From: Salinivibrio kushneri
GTDB lineage: Bacteria > Pseudomonadota > Gammaproteobacteria > Enterobacterales > Vibrionaceae
Length of the DNA stretch: 64,000 bases
Direction: 5' to 3'
Assembly (NCBI RefSeq): GCF_027286325.1
Contig: NZ_CP114588.1
Span: 248,001-312,000 of the forward strand
Shown here: one piece after another, positions 41,672-51,234 of the stretch
Numbering within the stretch: the stretch's first letter is position 1
Layout: every line of letters starts with the position of its first letter
Notes under the pieces: generated by a model
What the model was told of the DNA's origin: nothing
Databases searched by the model: none
What the model saw: only the letters and a program-made list of their open reading frames with translations
Position numbers and translations under genes: made by a program

Positions 41672-42832
41672 CTAGGCGACGCCAGGGCCTGTTTTTAAAA
41701 AGTGCGGCAGTTGCGTCGGCGTTGGGCATTTTAGCTGGCCCATCACTTGCGTCAGTTGTTGGGTAAGCATGTCTATTGCATGCTCTCCTCCATGGTGACC
41801 TACTGCACCACAGGCATAGACAAAGGTGCGGCCAAGCAGGGTAAAGTCGGCGCCCATTGCCATGGCTTGGGCGACATTGCCGCCGCTTTGTACGCCACTG
41901 TCCATCAATAGTTTAATTTTGTCACCATATAAGCGCTTGATGGTTTGAATGGTATCCAGCGGTGACTCACCGACATCCAGCTGACGTCCCCCATGGTTGG
42001 ATAGGACCACCGCATCGGCACCGAGCGCGACCGCTTGTTTGACATCGTCTGGGTTGACCAAACCTTTTAGCACCAGTGGCCCGTCCCAGTTATCACGGAT
42101 GACCTTAAGACTGTCAAAATCGACAGCGCCCATCACTGTATTATTCATAAAGTTGGCCAGTTCGCTGGTGGGCATGTTTTTTGGCATGTAAGGCTTGAGG
42201 GTTTGCATCTCAGGTACACCGGCCAGTAAGGTCTGCCAGCTCCATACTGGACATTGCATCATTTGCACGATATTGCGTAAGTTCATTTTCGGTGGCATCG
42301 CCAAGCCATTTCTTATATCGCGAGGGCGATAACCAAAGGTCGGCACATCCACAGTGACGACCAGCACTTTATACCCTGCACCTTTGATGCGACCCATGAG
42401 ATCTTGACGGATCTTGGCATCCGTGGGGTTATAGAGTTGATACCACGCCGTTCCCTCAGAGATCTCAGCGATGGTCTCGAGACTCGCTGAGGATACGGTG
42501 CTGAGTACATAAGGAAGCTTTGCTTGATAGGCCGCTTTGGCCAAAATTTCCGGCGCCTTGGGCCACATTAACCCTTGCAGTCCGACGGGGGCGACACCAA
42601 AAGGCGCGGCATAGCGTTGGCCAAATAACTCGACGGATAAGTCGATCTCTGGGGTCGGCGCAAGCAAGTCAGATTGCAGTTTTACGTGTTCAAACGCCCC
42701 GGCATTGTGCGCCACGCCAATCTCATCGTGGCAACCGCCACAAAGGTAATCGAAGGCGAAGGCGGGGATACGCCGTTTTGCTGCGCGTTTAAGAGCGGGG
42801 GTATCAGGGTACTTAGGGTTATAATAGGCCAT
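41672..42832 (-). CDS. FMN-dependent 2-hydroxy-acid oxidase/dehydrogenase (LldD family)
   Basis: A 386-residue alpha-hydroxy-acid oxidising enzyme of the L-lactate dehydrogenase/glycolate oxidase family, a TIM barrel with FMN. Visible: the first conserved Tyr at 29, YQLYNP at 131, K256 in VLKG, the catalytic H280 and substrate Arg in SNHGGRQLD, and the phosphate-binding DSGVQSGGN and GRTFVYAC segments. Substrate may be L-lactate or a related acid; no lactate permease is adjacent. It has the same orientation as the LysR gene just upstream (145 bases). Start ATG gives MAYYNPKYPD. Confidence 0.88.
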   Translation of the reverse strand: MAYYNPKYPDTPALKRAAKRRIPAFAFDYLCGGCHDEIGVAHNAGAFEHVKLQSDLLAPTPEIDLSVELFGQRYAAPFGVAPVGLQGLMWPKAPEILAKAAYQAKLPYVLSTVSSASLETIAEISEGTAWYQLYNPTDAKIRQDLMGRIKGAGYKVLVVTVDVPTFGYRPRDIRNGLAMPPKMNLRNIVQMMQCPVWSWQTLLAGVPEMQTLKPYMPKNMPTSELANFMNNTVMGAVDFDSLKVIRDNWDGPLVLKGLVNPDDVKQAVALGADAVVLSNHGGRQLDVGESPLDTIQTIKRLYGDKIKLLMDSGVQSGGNVAQAMAMGADFTLLGRTFVYACGAVGHHGGEHAIDMLTQQLTQVMGQLKCPTPTQLPHFLKTGPGVA

Positions 42833-42977
42833 GGAGCGTGTGCCTTGTTGAGTTGAGTGTCTTGGCTAACCCTAGCGCAGAGATTGTTATCGATATATAG
42901 ATAAAAGATAAAATACTTTTTCCAAAATCGGCTAAGCCCCGATAATATTTGGCGTTACCTCATGCTTTACCTGCGCG

Positions 42978-43865
42978 CTAAACGTACAAATCTTTAACTT
43001 TCTGTTTAATAAAATCGATAAATAATTTGGTTTTGGTGTGGTTATACTCCAATTTTGGGTAGTAAGCATAGGCGGAGGAACGCGGCTGCTTTAACGCGGG
43101 TAGCACCGGAACCAATAAGCCTTGGTCGATTTCTTTTTGCACCGTCCCAGCGCCTCCCAAAATGATCCCCATGCCAATCACCGCGGCACTGACTAAGGCT
43201 TCAGGGTTAGGTGAGACGAAATTTCCGGACAATTGTAAGCGTGTGCCATCTTCAAACACCCGTTCTTGCGGCTGATGTGAATTACCGTATAGCAAAATAT
43301 TGTGTTGGGTTAATTGCTCGGGCGTGGTGATCGGGGCATGGCGAGCTAAATACGCAGGGGCGGCAAAAAAACCAGGTTGAAAATCAAATAATTTGGCGGC
43401 GATATAACTGGCGGAGTTGAAATATTCGAGCTCACGGCTGATCACCACATCTAGGTTGAGATCGGGAAGCTGCCCGGGTGTGAGGGTGGTGAGTTCAACT
43501 TTGATTTTCGGATAAATCTCAAGAAACTCAGCAATAAAGTTGACCAGAAAGCGGTTCCCTGTCACCAATGGCGCACCGATACGCAACACACCGCTCACCT
43601 CACCAAAAGTTGAGGTGGTCTCACTGACCAATTGTTGCCAGTCGTCGACCCACGTTTTGGCACGATGATAGAAAAGATCGCCTGCATCCGTCATCGATAG
43701 ACTGCGTGTGGTGCGCTTGAGTAATTGAACGCCCAGTTGACGTTCTAGCCAACTAAGGCGTTTTGATAACGCAGAGCTTGATGTATGTAGCTTCGTCGCC
43801 GCTTGGGCTAACGAGCCATGATCCACCACACAGATAAAGCTTTGTGTACAGGTAATCCAGTCCAT
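42978..43865 (-). CDS. LysR-family transcriptional regulator
   Basis: A 295-residue LysR-type regulator: winged helix-turn-helix in residues 1-60 (SLAQAATKLHTSSSALSKRLSWLE, here broken only by naming), then a substrate-binding domain with the IGAPLVTG motif near 95. The ATG giving MDWITCTQSF was chosen because it sits behind an ACGAGGA site; 16 extra residues upstream lack homology. It lies upstream of the hydroxy-acid oxidase gene on the same strand, and is divergent from csrD. It may control the oxidase; the ligand is unknown. Confidence 0.88.
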   Translation of the reverse strand: MDWITCTQSFICVVDHGSLAQAATKLHTSSSALSKRLSWLERQLGVQLLKRTTRSLSMTDAGDLFYHRAKTWVDDWQQLVSETTSTFGEVSGVLRIGAPLVTGNRFLVNFIAEFLEIYPKIKVELTTLTPGQLPDLNLDVVISRELEYFNSASYIAAKLFDFQPGFFAAPAYLARHAPITTPEQLTQHNILLYGNSHQPQERVFEDGTRLQLSGNFVSPNPEALVSAAVIGMGIILGGAGTVQKEIDQGLLVPVLPALKQPRSSAYAYYPKLEYNHTKTKLFIDFIKQKVKDLYV

Positions 43866-44021
43866 GAGTCCTCGTTGAATAAAAAGACAGCCACCGATTC
43901 GTGGGCTAGGCATTCACATTATGATAACCAAGCCTGATAATAGCGGCTAATAGCCCCCAAAGGCGACCCAAGTCAGCAGAGAATCATGGATAGAACAGCC
44001 AATGCGATCAAAGTCAGCGGT

Positions 44022-45965
44022 ATGAAGCTGACCAACCGACTCGTAGCATTTGTCACCCTTATTGTGGTGTGCGCCATTTTTGTGTTGTTTATTGGCGGTG
44101 CGATCAGTTTTCGCCAGCTCGGTATTGATTTTATCTCTCACTATGTCGATGGCATGGTGGAGGTGATTGATCAAGAGATGGCAAGCGATCAGCGCGATAA
44201 CCAATACTTTTCGCGTTGGCTGCCCAAGATGTTGAAAGCCAGTAATGTGACCTCCCTAACGATCTACTCGGATGCTGGGATTTTGTATCAATACGAACAA
44301 ATTCAATACCAGACAGTCGCTAATCAGCAGGTGATCTCGCGCGATATTCCTTTGGAAAGCAATCCTGGCTTTGCCGTCAAGTTGACCTTCGTGCCGCCCT
44401 ATGCCGAGTTTGCTTACTCGATTGGCCCTTTGTCATCGTTATCGGCGGCGATTTTGGTGATTGTGCTGGGGCTCGCGTGGGGGATCCGCTGGCTTAGACG
44501 TCAGTTGTATGGCAGTGAGGTGCTTGAGCAGCGTGGCCGGCTGATTTTAGCAGGGCGTTTAGACGATGCGCAGCAAGGCGATAGCCGAGAGTGGCCTATC
44601 CCTGCCAGTGCGGCATTGACCCAGCTTATCGAGGAGCTCAAAGAAGCCCGCCAAGAGCGAAGCCGCTTTGATACCTTTATTCGCACCAACACCTTTCTTG
44701 ATCAGCTCACCGGTGCGGCGAATCGGGTAATGTTTGATAACCGTTTGCACACCCTGGCTAGCGATGACGCTAGCCAAGGTAGTGTGATCTTGGTCCGTGT
44801 TGCTGAGTGGGAAGAGTTAGTGTCGCAGCACGGACAAGAAGCCGCCGATCAACTGATCCAAGCGATTGGTAATGTCTTATCCAATGCGATTCAGCGTTTT
44901 CCCGATGCGGTGCTGGCGCGCTATTTTGCCTCGGATTTTGCCATATTGCTGGTCAACCAAGCTGGGGATGAAGTCCATCCGTTTCTCGCTCAGATCACCA
45001 ATGCCTTAGATAAGCTCGCACCACCTGAGGCACTTGATCAAGACAACTGGTTTCACCTTGGTATGACATCATTTGGCGCCAGCGAGCGACGTGGGCGATT
45101 AATGGATGAAGCTGAACGCGCGTTAAAAGCGGCGACGCTAACTGGGCAGAATGGTTGGTCCCAGTTCGATAAGCAACTCAGCCAACTGGATAAACGTGGC
45201 AGTGTGCGCTGGCGGACGTTGTTGGAGTCGGTGATGGCGGGAGAAGGCCCGATGCTTTATCGACAGCCGGTGTTTGCTCGAGATGGCAAAACCCGTCTTC
45301 ACTATGAACTTTTAAGCCGAATTAAGGACGAAAAAGGCAAGGTGCTCAAGGCATCGCGTTTTTGGCCAGGCGTGGAGTTGGTCGGCATGGATGTGGCCTT
45401 TGATAAAGCCACCCTTGGCCGAGCGCTGTGGTGGCTAAAAACACGTGACTATATCGACAATTATGCCGTTAATGTGAGTGCGTACTCACTTTGCCAACGT
45501 GAGTTTGTGGTATGGCTACGCGATGCTTTATTACAAACGCCACGCAGTACCTTGAATCGTTTGCTCGTGGAGGTGTCCGAAGGTGCCCTGGTTTCACACT
45601 TTGATGCGGCGCGGCCTTGCTTACGAATGATTGCCGCGTTAGGGTGCCGTCTAGTTGTTGACCAAGCTGGCCGAACGATAGTGAGCACTCACTATGTAAA
45701 AGATATTCAACCAGCTTATATCAAGCTTCACCGCAGTCTGGTTCGTAATATTCACCAACGTCCAGAGAACCAGCTGTATATACGTAGTGTGCTAGGCGCG
45801 TGTGAAGCTACCCCCACAGAGGTACTCGCGGTGGGTGTGGAAACCAATGAGGAATGGTCTGTAGTGAAAGAGCTTGGCGTAGCAGGCGGACAAGGGCGAC
45901 TGCTGGGGGCGGAAATGTCGCCACATCCGGCGCAGAAAAAGCGCCGCCGGTGGGGAAAACGATGA
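44022..45965 (+). CDS. csrD: CsrD/MshH-type degenerate GGDEF-EAL protein
   Basis: CsrD directs the regulatory RNAs CsrB/C to RNase E and does not make or degrade cyclic-di-GMP. The protein has 647 residues from the ATG giving MKLTNRLVAFVTL, which aligns with family starts; an ATG 36 bases earlier is possible. Two transmembrane segments (about 8-28 and 142-160) enclose a periplasmic loop; next come the GGDEF-like domain, whose active site reads ARYFASDF, and the EAL-like domain, whose signature is YELLSR. Both are degenerate, as in CsrD. In Vibrio it is called mshH and opens the MSHA pilus cluster. Its stop overlaps the next start (ATGA). Confidence 0.9.
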   Translation: MKLTNRLVAFVTLIVVCAIFVLFIGGAISFRQLGIDFISHYVDGMVEVIDQEMASDQRDNQYFSRWLPKMLKASNVTSLTIYSDAGILYQYEQIQYQTVANQQVISRDIPLESNPGFAVKLTFVPPYAEFAYSIGPLSSLSAAILVIVLGLAWGIRWLRRQLYGSEVLEQRGRLILAGRLDDAQQGDSREWPIPASAALTQLIEELKEARQERSRFDTFIRTNTFLDQLTGAANRVMFDNRLHTLASDDASQGSVILVRVAEWEELVSQHGQEAADQLIQAIGNVLSNAIQRFPDAVLARYFASDFAILLVNQAGDEVHPFLAQITNALDKLAPPEALDQDNWFHLGMTSFGASERRGRLMDEAERALKAATLTGQNGWSQFDKQLSQLDKRGSVRWRTLLESVMAGEGPMLYRQPVFARDGKTRLHYELLSRIKDEKGKVLKASRFWPGVELVGMDVAFDKATLGRALWWLKTRDYIDNYAVNVSAYSLCQREFVVWLRDALLQTPRSTLNRLLVEVSEGALVSHFDAARPCLRMIAALGCRLVVDQAGRTIVSTHYVKDIQPAYIKLHRSLVRNIHQRPENQLYIRSVLGACEATPTEVLAVGVETNEEWSVVKELGVAGGQGRLLGAEMSPHPAQKKRRRWGKR

Positions 45966-46471
45966 CCCAAACCATCAAGCTATCGTATCAATCGGGACGT
46001 GGGTGGTTAGAAGCGTTATTACTGGTCAGTATTTTGTCGGTACTGGTGGTGATTGCGATCCCTAAGTTCTACGATTATGAGGCGGATGCCAATGTGTCAG
46101 CACTAAAAGGGTTAAAAAGCGGCATTGAAAGCGTCATGACGCACACCCATGCGTTAGCGAAAAAAAATGAGATAAGCCATCAAGCTTCACAGTCACTGAG
46201 CGTCAACGGCACGCAGATCGATATCGCTTATGGTTATCCAACGATCAGCGGCTTACCCAAATTAGTGACGACGCTGCAGGATGCAACACGGTGGCATATT
46301 CGACGCTACCCGGAGCAAGATCGCGTCGATTTTATTTGGCTGTTTCACGAGCAGCCCGCGACGGCCTGTTATTTGACCTATCGCGAAGCAACGGCATCAA
46401 TGAAGGCGTCTACTCAGTTGGTGACGCAGGCATCGTGTCAGTCACCAACCCAAAAAAGACAACAGGAATAA
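45962..46471 (+). CDS. MSHA-type type IV pilin-like protein
   Basis: A 169-residue protein with a type IV pilin N-terminus: a short basic leader SYQSG, then RGWLEALLLVSILSVLVVIAIPKF. If cleaved after Gly, the mature protein would start with Arg and have Glu at position 5, the hallmark of pilins, but the usual FTLIEL is replaced. The remainder has MSHA-type features: SALKGLKSGIES, an IDIAYGYP motif, and a C-terminal Cys pair in ACYLTYREA...QASC. The ATG overlaps the csrD stop (ATGA), so it is coupled to csrD. In Vibrio cholerae the whole msh cluster lies between mshH and mreB; here only this gene does. It may be a relic or a functional minor pilin. Confidence 0.8.
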   Translation: MTQTIKLSYQSGRGWLEALLLVSILSVLVVIAIPKFYDYEADANVSALKGLKSGIESVMTHTHALAKKNEISHQASQSLSVNGTQIDIAYGYPTISGLPKLVTTLQDATRWHIRRYPEQDRVDFIWLFHEQPATACYLTYREATASMKASTQLVTQASCQSPTQKRQQE

Positions 46472-46553
46472 TGCGTTTTTGATGGAAAAATCATCAAAAT
46501 GACAGCGCATTGAAAAAAAACACAGATCTCATTCAGGTTTACAGCACCGTATC

Positions 46554-46582
46554 TTGCTGCTTACCGTGCGCGTTGATACATT
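46554..46582 (+). promoter_or_regulatory. Candidate mreB promoter
   Basis: -35 TTGCTG (46554-46559), a 17-base spacer and -10 TACATT (46577-46582), predicting a start about 40 bases before mreB. Confidence 0.5.
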
Positions 46583-46620
46583 TAGCTCAATTTGTCTGAT
46601 TTCATAGCTTGCAGGATTAA

Positions 46621-47673
<1,053 letters not shown>

Positions 47674-47706
47674 CGTGATTGTGCCTACAAACAGGTCGTT
47701 TTCATT

Positions 47707-48636
47707 ATGAAACCTATGTTTGGCAGAGGTCCGTCTCTGCAATTGCGCCTGTTTTTCGCTCTTTTACTATCAGTCAGCCTTATGCTGGCTGATAGTCGTC
47801 TTGATGCGTTCGCTGGGGTGCGTTATTTCCTAAACACGCTGGTGGCGCCGTTACAATATGCGTCCAACGTTCCGCGCGACACCTTAGACGAACTGGTGAT
47901 GCAGTTTCGTTCTCACCAACGTTTAGTGGCAGAGAACCGAGCATTGCGAAAGCAGGTGTTACAACTGGAAAGTGATCAGCTTCTTTTAGCGCAGACAGAG
48001 CGCGAAAACCAGCGTCTACGCGAGCTACTGGGCTCGTCGTTCATTCGGGATGAACGGAAGATGGTCGCCGAAGTGATGGCCGTTGACTCGGATCCTTATA
48101 AACATCAAGTCATGCTAGACAAAGGGCGGACCAATGGGGTTTATGAAGGGCAACCGGTGATCAACGAGCACGGTGTGGTTGGCCAAATTGCGTATGTGGG
48201 TGCCCACAACAGCCGAGTGCTGCTGCTCACCGATCCAACCCATGCCATTCCTGTTCAGGTCATGCGTAATGACATACGAGTGATTGCGTCTGGGCGCGGG
48301 TCGGCCCACTACATTGGCTTAGACAATATTCCTAGCAGCACGGACATTAAAGTGGGTGACAAGTTAGTCACCTCAGGTCTGGGCGGAGTCTTTCCTGAAG
48401 GCTACCCGGTTGGTACGGTGACGGAATTTTCGTTTGATAATAAGCGCCCATTTGCGCAAGTACGCGCCACCACAGCGGTGAAGTTTGATCGTCTGCGTTA
48501 TCTGCTTTTGGTGTGGCCAACCCCTGAAAAGGGCGAGAACGCGCGCCCGGACCAGCCTGTCGCGCAGCCGTCATCAGACACTGCACCATCACCTGACACC
48601 GCACCATCGTCCGATGCCGAGGGAGAATCGCCGTAA
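47707..48636 (+). CDS. mreC: Rod shape-determining protein MreC
   Basis: MreC is a bitopic periplasmic scaffold linking MreB to the elongation wall-synthesis enzymes. The protein is 309 residues: a transmembrane segment about 12-30, a coiled coil of about 60-115 rich in Glu, Arg and Leu, and the beta-rich MreC domain from about 120 to 275. The C-terminus carries a low-complexity tail with SDTAPS-type repeats encoded by 18-base repeats. Its stop overlaps the mreD start by one base (TAATG). Confidence 0.97.
   Translation: MKPMFGRGPSLQLRLFFALLLSVSLMLADSRLDAFAGVRYFLNTLVAPLQYASNVPRDTLDELVMQFRSHQRLVAENRALRKQVLQLESDQLLLAQTERENQRLRELLGSSFIRDERKMVAEVMAVDSDPYKHQVMLDKGRTNGVYEGQPVINEHGVVGQIAYVGAHNSRVLLLTDPTHAIPVQVMRNDIRVIASGRGSAHYIGLDNIPSSTDIKVGDKLVTSGLGGVFPEGYPVGTVTEFSFDNKRPFAQVRATTAVKFDRLRYLLLVWPTPEKGENARPDQPVAQPSSDTAPSPDTAPSSDAEGESP
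48571..48618 (+). repeat. 18-base tandem repeat in the mreC tail
   Basis: Two and two-thirds copies of an 18-base unit (TCATCAGACACTGCACCA and TCACCTGACACCGCACCA, then a partial one) encode S-S/P-D-T-A-P repeats at the C-terminus of MreC. Copy number may vary between strains by slippage. Confidence 0.8.
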
Positions 48637-49124
48637 TGGCAAATGTGACATTTCGCGGCCAGTTTGTAATTTGGCTCTCTTTTATCATTGCGCTGATTTT
48701 ACAAGCCGCTCCTTGGCCGGGGGAACTCGCCCCCTTTCGCCCTTCTTGGGTATTACTGGTTACTTTTTATTGGGTGCTGGCATTACCTCATCGGGTCAAT
48801 GTCGGTACCGCGCTAGTACTCGGCCTGTTGTGGGATCTGATGTTAGGGTCGACCCTTGGGGTGCGCGGCTTGATGATGGCGATTTTGGTTTACATCGTGG
48901 CGCTGAACTTTCAATTGTTACGCAACATGTCGTATTGGCAGCAGGCACTCTTGTTGGCATTACTGACCTTGGCGGGAAAATTGATCGAGTTCTGGGCGGA
49001 GTACTTGGTGTCTAACGTACAGTTTAACCCTGAGCAGCTTTGGGCGGGTGTGCTTAACTTTATACTCTGGCCTTGGATCTTTCTGTTATTGCGCCGTTTA
49101 CGCCGTCGCTTTGCCATTCGCTAA
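48636..49124 (+). CDS. mreD: Rod shape-determining protein MreD
   Basis: MreD is a small integral membrane partner of MreC in the elongation complex. It is 162 residues with about five hydrophobic segments and the conserved FRPSWVLLVTFYWVLALPHRV stretch near residues 30-50 (given in part). It starts inside the mreC stop codon. maf follows after 23 bases, as in Escherichia coli, where the order is mreBCD-maf-rng-yhdP. Confidence 0.95.
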   Translation: MANVTFRGQFVIWLSFIIALILQAAPWPGELAPFRPSWVLLVTFYWVLALPHRVNVGTALVLGLLWDLMLGSTLGVRGLMMAILVYIVALNFQLLRNMSYWQQALLLALLTLAGKLIEFWAEYLVSNVQFNPEQLWAGVLNFILWPWIFLLLRRLRRRFAIR

Positions 49125-49147
49125 CGCACTAATCGTAAAGAGGTATC

Positions 49148-49714
49148 ATGAGCTGTGATTTATACCTGGCCTCGGGGTCACCTCGACGTCACGAACTACT
49201 CACTGGTATGGGGGTGAATTTCGCCCGCGTGGTGGTGGATGTGGAGGAGCAACAGCAGCCTGGCGAGTCGCCTTACGCCTATGTGTCACGTTTATCACAA
49301 GACAAGGCACGGGCTGGGGTCGGGCAAACAGGTGGCCATACCCCGGTGCTCGGTGCCGATACCATTGTGGTTGACGGCGAGCAGGTCCTCGAAAAGCCGC
49401 GTGATAAAGCGGAGGCGACCCGAATGCTTCAGCAACTCTCTGGAAGAGAGCACCAGGTGATGACGGCAGTGACTGTCGCCAATGCTATGAAGCAGATCAC
49501 CACTGTTGTGACCACCAAAGTGTGGTTTTGTACGCTCAGTGATGAGCAGATTGAGGCTTATTGGCAATCGGGTGAGCCAGTTGATAAGGCCGGCGCCTAT
49601 GCGATTCAGGGGCTGGGCGGTAAATTTGTCACTCGAATTGATGGAAGCTATCACGCCGTGGTTGGTTTGCCACTGTATGAAACCGAGCAGCTGCTCAAAC
49701 AATTTTCGGTCTGA
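49148..49714 (+). CDS. maf: Maf-family nucleoside triphosphate pyrophosphatase (YhdE type)
   Basis: Maf proteins hydrolyse non-canonical or excess nucleoside triphosphates to monophosphates; the YhdE subgroup prefers dTTP and UTP. The protein is 188 residues with the ASGSPRRHELL signature near residue 8, GADTIVV near 70, and DKAGAYAIQGLGGKFV near 145. Its location between mreD and rng is the YhdE position, and separates it from the YceF/Maf-2 type near acpP. It probably belongs to the mre transcript. Confidence 0.93.
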   Translation: MSCDLYLASGSPRRHELLTGMGVNFARVVVDVEEQQQPGESPYAYVSRLSQDKARAGVGQTGGHTPVLGADTIVVDGEQVLEKPRDKAEATRMLQQLSGREHQVMTAVTVANAMKQITTVVTTKVWFCTLSDEQIEAYWQSGEPVDKAGAYAIQGLGGKFVTRIDGSYHAVVGLPLYETEQLLKQFSV

Positions 49715-49761
49715 GCGCATATCTGTCGCTAGGCCCCACTTTTGAGAGATTCGGGGAAACC

Positions 49762-51231
49762 ATGAGTGCGGAACTGCTAATAAACGTCACCCCTAGCGAG
49801 ACGAGGGTGGCGATGATTGAGGGGGGCAACCTCCAAGAAATCCATATCGAACGTGAAGCAAAGCGTGGCATTGTAGGCAATATCTACAAAGGCAAAGTCA
49901 GTCGTGTGTTGCCTGGTATGCAGGCAGCCTTTGTCGATATTGGCTTAGAGAAAGCGGCGTTTTTACATGCCTCAGATATTGTTCCCCATACCGAGTGTGT
50001 CTCGGAAAATGAGAAGCAACAATTCCAAGTGCGCGATATCTCCGAGCTGGTTCGCCAAGGACAAGATATTGTGGTGCAAGTGGTCAAAGATCCGCTGGGC
50101 ACCAAAGGCGCGCGTCTCACCACCGATATTACCTTGCCTTCGCGTTACTTGGTTTTCATGCCAGGTGCCGCCCATGTTGGGGTATCACAACGTATTGAAA
50201 GTGAAGACGAACGTAAGCGACTAAAAAGCATCGTCAGTGACTATTGCGACGAGCTCGGTGGCTTTATTATTCGCACCGCTGCTGAAGGGGCAACAGACAA
50301 TGAAATGGCGCAAGATGCCGCCTTTTTAAAACGTTTGTGGAATAAGGTGTTAGAGCGCCGCACGCGTTATCAAGCCAAATCCATGTTGTACGGTGAGCTG
50401 GCATTGGCTCAGCGCATTGTGCGTGACTTTGTCGGGACCGAGTTGGATTTGATCCGGGTCGATTCCAAGATTGCCTATGAAAAGCTGCAAGAGTTCACGT
50501 CAGAGTTTGTGCCTGAGCTGGCCGATAAATTGGTGTACTACGACGGACAAGTGCCGATCTTTGACATGTACGACACCGAAAATGAAATCCAACGCTCGTT
50601 AGAGCGCAAAGTCCAGCTCAAATCGGGTGGCTACCTGATCATCGATCAGACGGAAGCGATGACCACCATTGATATCAACACCGGTGCATTTGTTGGGCGG
50701 CGGAACCTGGATGAGACGATTTTTAATACCAACATTGAGGCTACGCGTGCGATCGCTCGTCAATTGCGGCTGAGAAATTTGGGTGGGATCATCATTATCG
50801 ACTTTATCGATATGAGTACCGATGAACACCGACGCCGCGTCTTGCATTCGCTCGAGCAGGCACTGAGCCAAGACAGGGTCAAAACCAATATCAATGGTTT
50901 TACTCAGTTAGGGCTGGTGGAAATGACACGTAAACGCACGCGAGAAAGTATTGAACATGTGCTGTGTGGTGGCTGTCCAACCTGTGATGGGCGAGGTTCG
51001 GTCAAAACCGTGGAAACTGTCTGCTACGAAGTGCTACGTGAAATTACTCGCGTTAACCGCATTTATGAAGCGGATAAGTTTGTGGTGTACGCGGCTCCTG
51101 CGGTGATTGAGGCATTGGCAGAAGAAGACTCGCACCTTGTGGCGGAGTTGGAAGTGTTTATTGGTAAGCAAGTGAAAGTGAAATCCGAGCCTTTATACAC
51201 GCAAGAACAGTTTGACGTAGTAATGATGTAA
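49762..51231 (+). CDS. rng: Ribonuclease G
   Basis: RNase G is a single-strand endoribonuclease related to RNase E; it finishes the 5' end of 16S rRNA and degrades some mRNAs. The protein has 489 residues as in Escherichia coli. The S1 domain begins near residue 38 (GNIYKGKVSRVLPGMQAAFVD), the catalytic DNase-I-like part has TIDINTGAFVG and IIIDFIDM with their Asp residues, and the zinc-link GGCPTCDGRG is near 404. It lacks the long RNase E scaffold tail. yhdP follows after three bases. Confidence 0.97.
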   Translation: MSAELLINVTPSETRVAMIEGGNLQEIHIEREAKRGIVGNIYKGKVSRVLPGMQAAFVDIGLEKAAFLHASDIVPHTECVSENEKQQFQVRDISELVRQGQDIVVQVVKDPLGTKGARLTTDITLPSRYLVFMPGAAHVGVSQRIESEDERKRLKSIVSDYCDELGGFIIRTAAEGATDNEMAQDAAFLKRLWNKVLERRTRYQAKSMLYGELALAQRIVRDFVGTELDLIRVDSKIAYEKLQEFTSEFVPELADKLVYYDGQVPIFDMYDTENEIQRSLERKVQLKSGGYLIIDQTEAMTTIDINTGAFVGRRNLDETIFNTNIEATRAIARQLRLRNLGGIIIIDFIDMSTDEHRRRVLHSLEQALSQDRVKTNINGFTQLGLVEMTRKRTRESIEHVLCGGCPTCDGRGSVKTVETVCYEVLREITRVNRIYEADKFVVYAAPAVIEALAEEDSHLVAELEVFIGKQVKVKSEPLYTQEQFDVVMM

Positions 51232-51234
51232 TCC

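Noticed and set aside
44022-45965. Active diguanylate cyclase or phosphodiesterase
   Set aside because: Neither GGDEF nor EAL catalytic signatures are present; the pattern is that of CsrD.
48571-48618. Tandem repeat as a mobile or regulatory repeat
   Set aside because: It is in frame, encodes a low-complexity tail of MreC and shows no sign of mobility.
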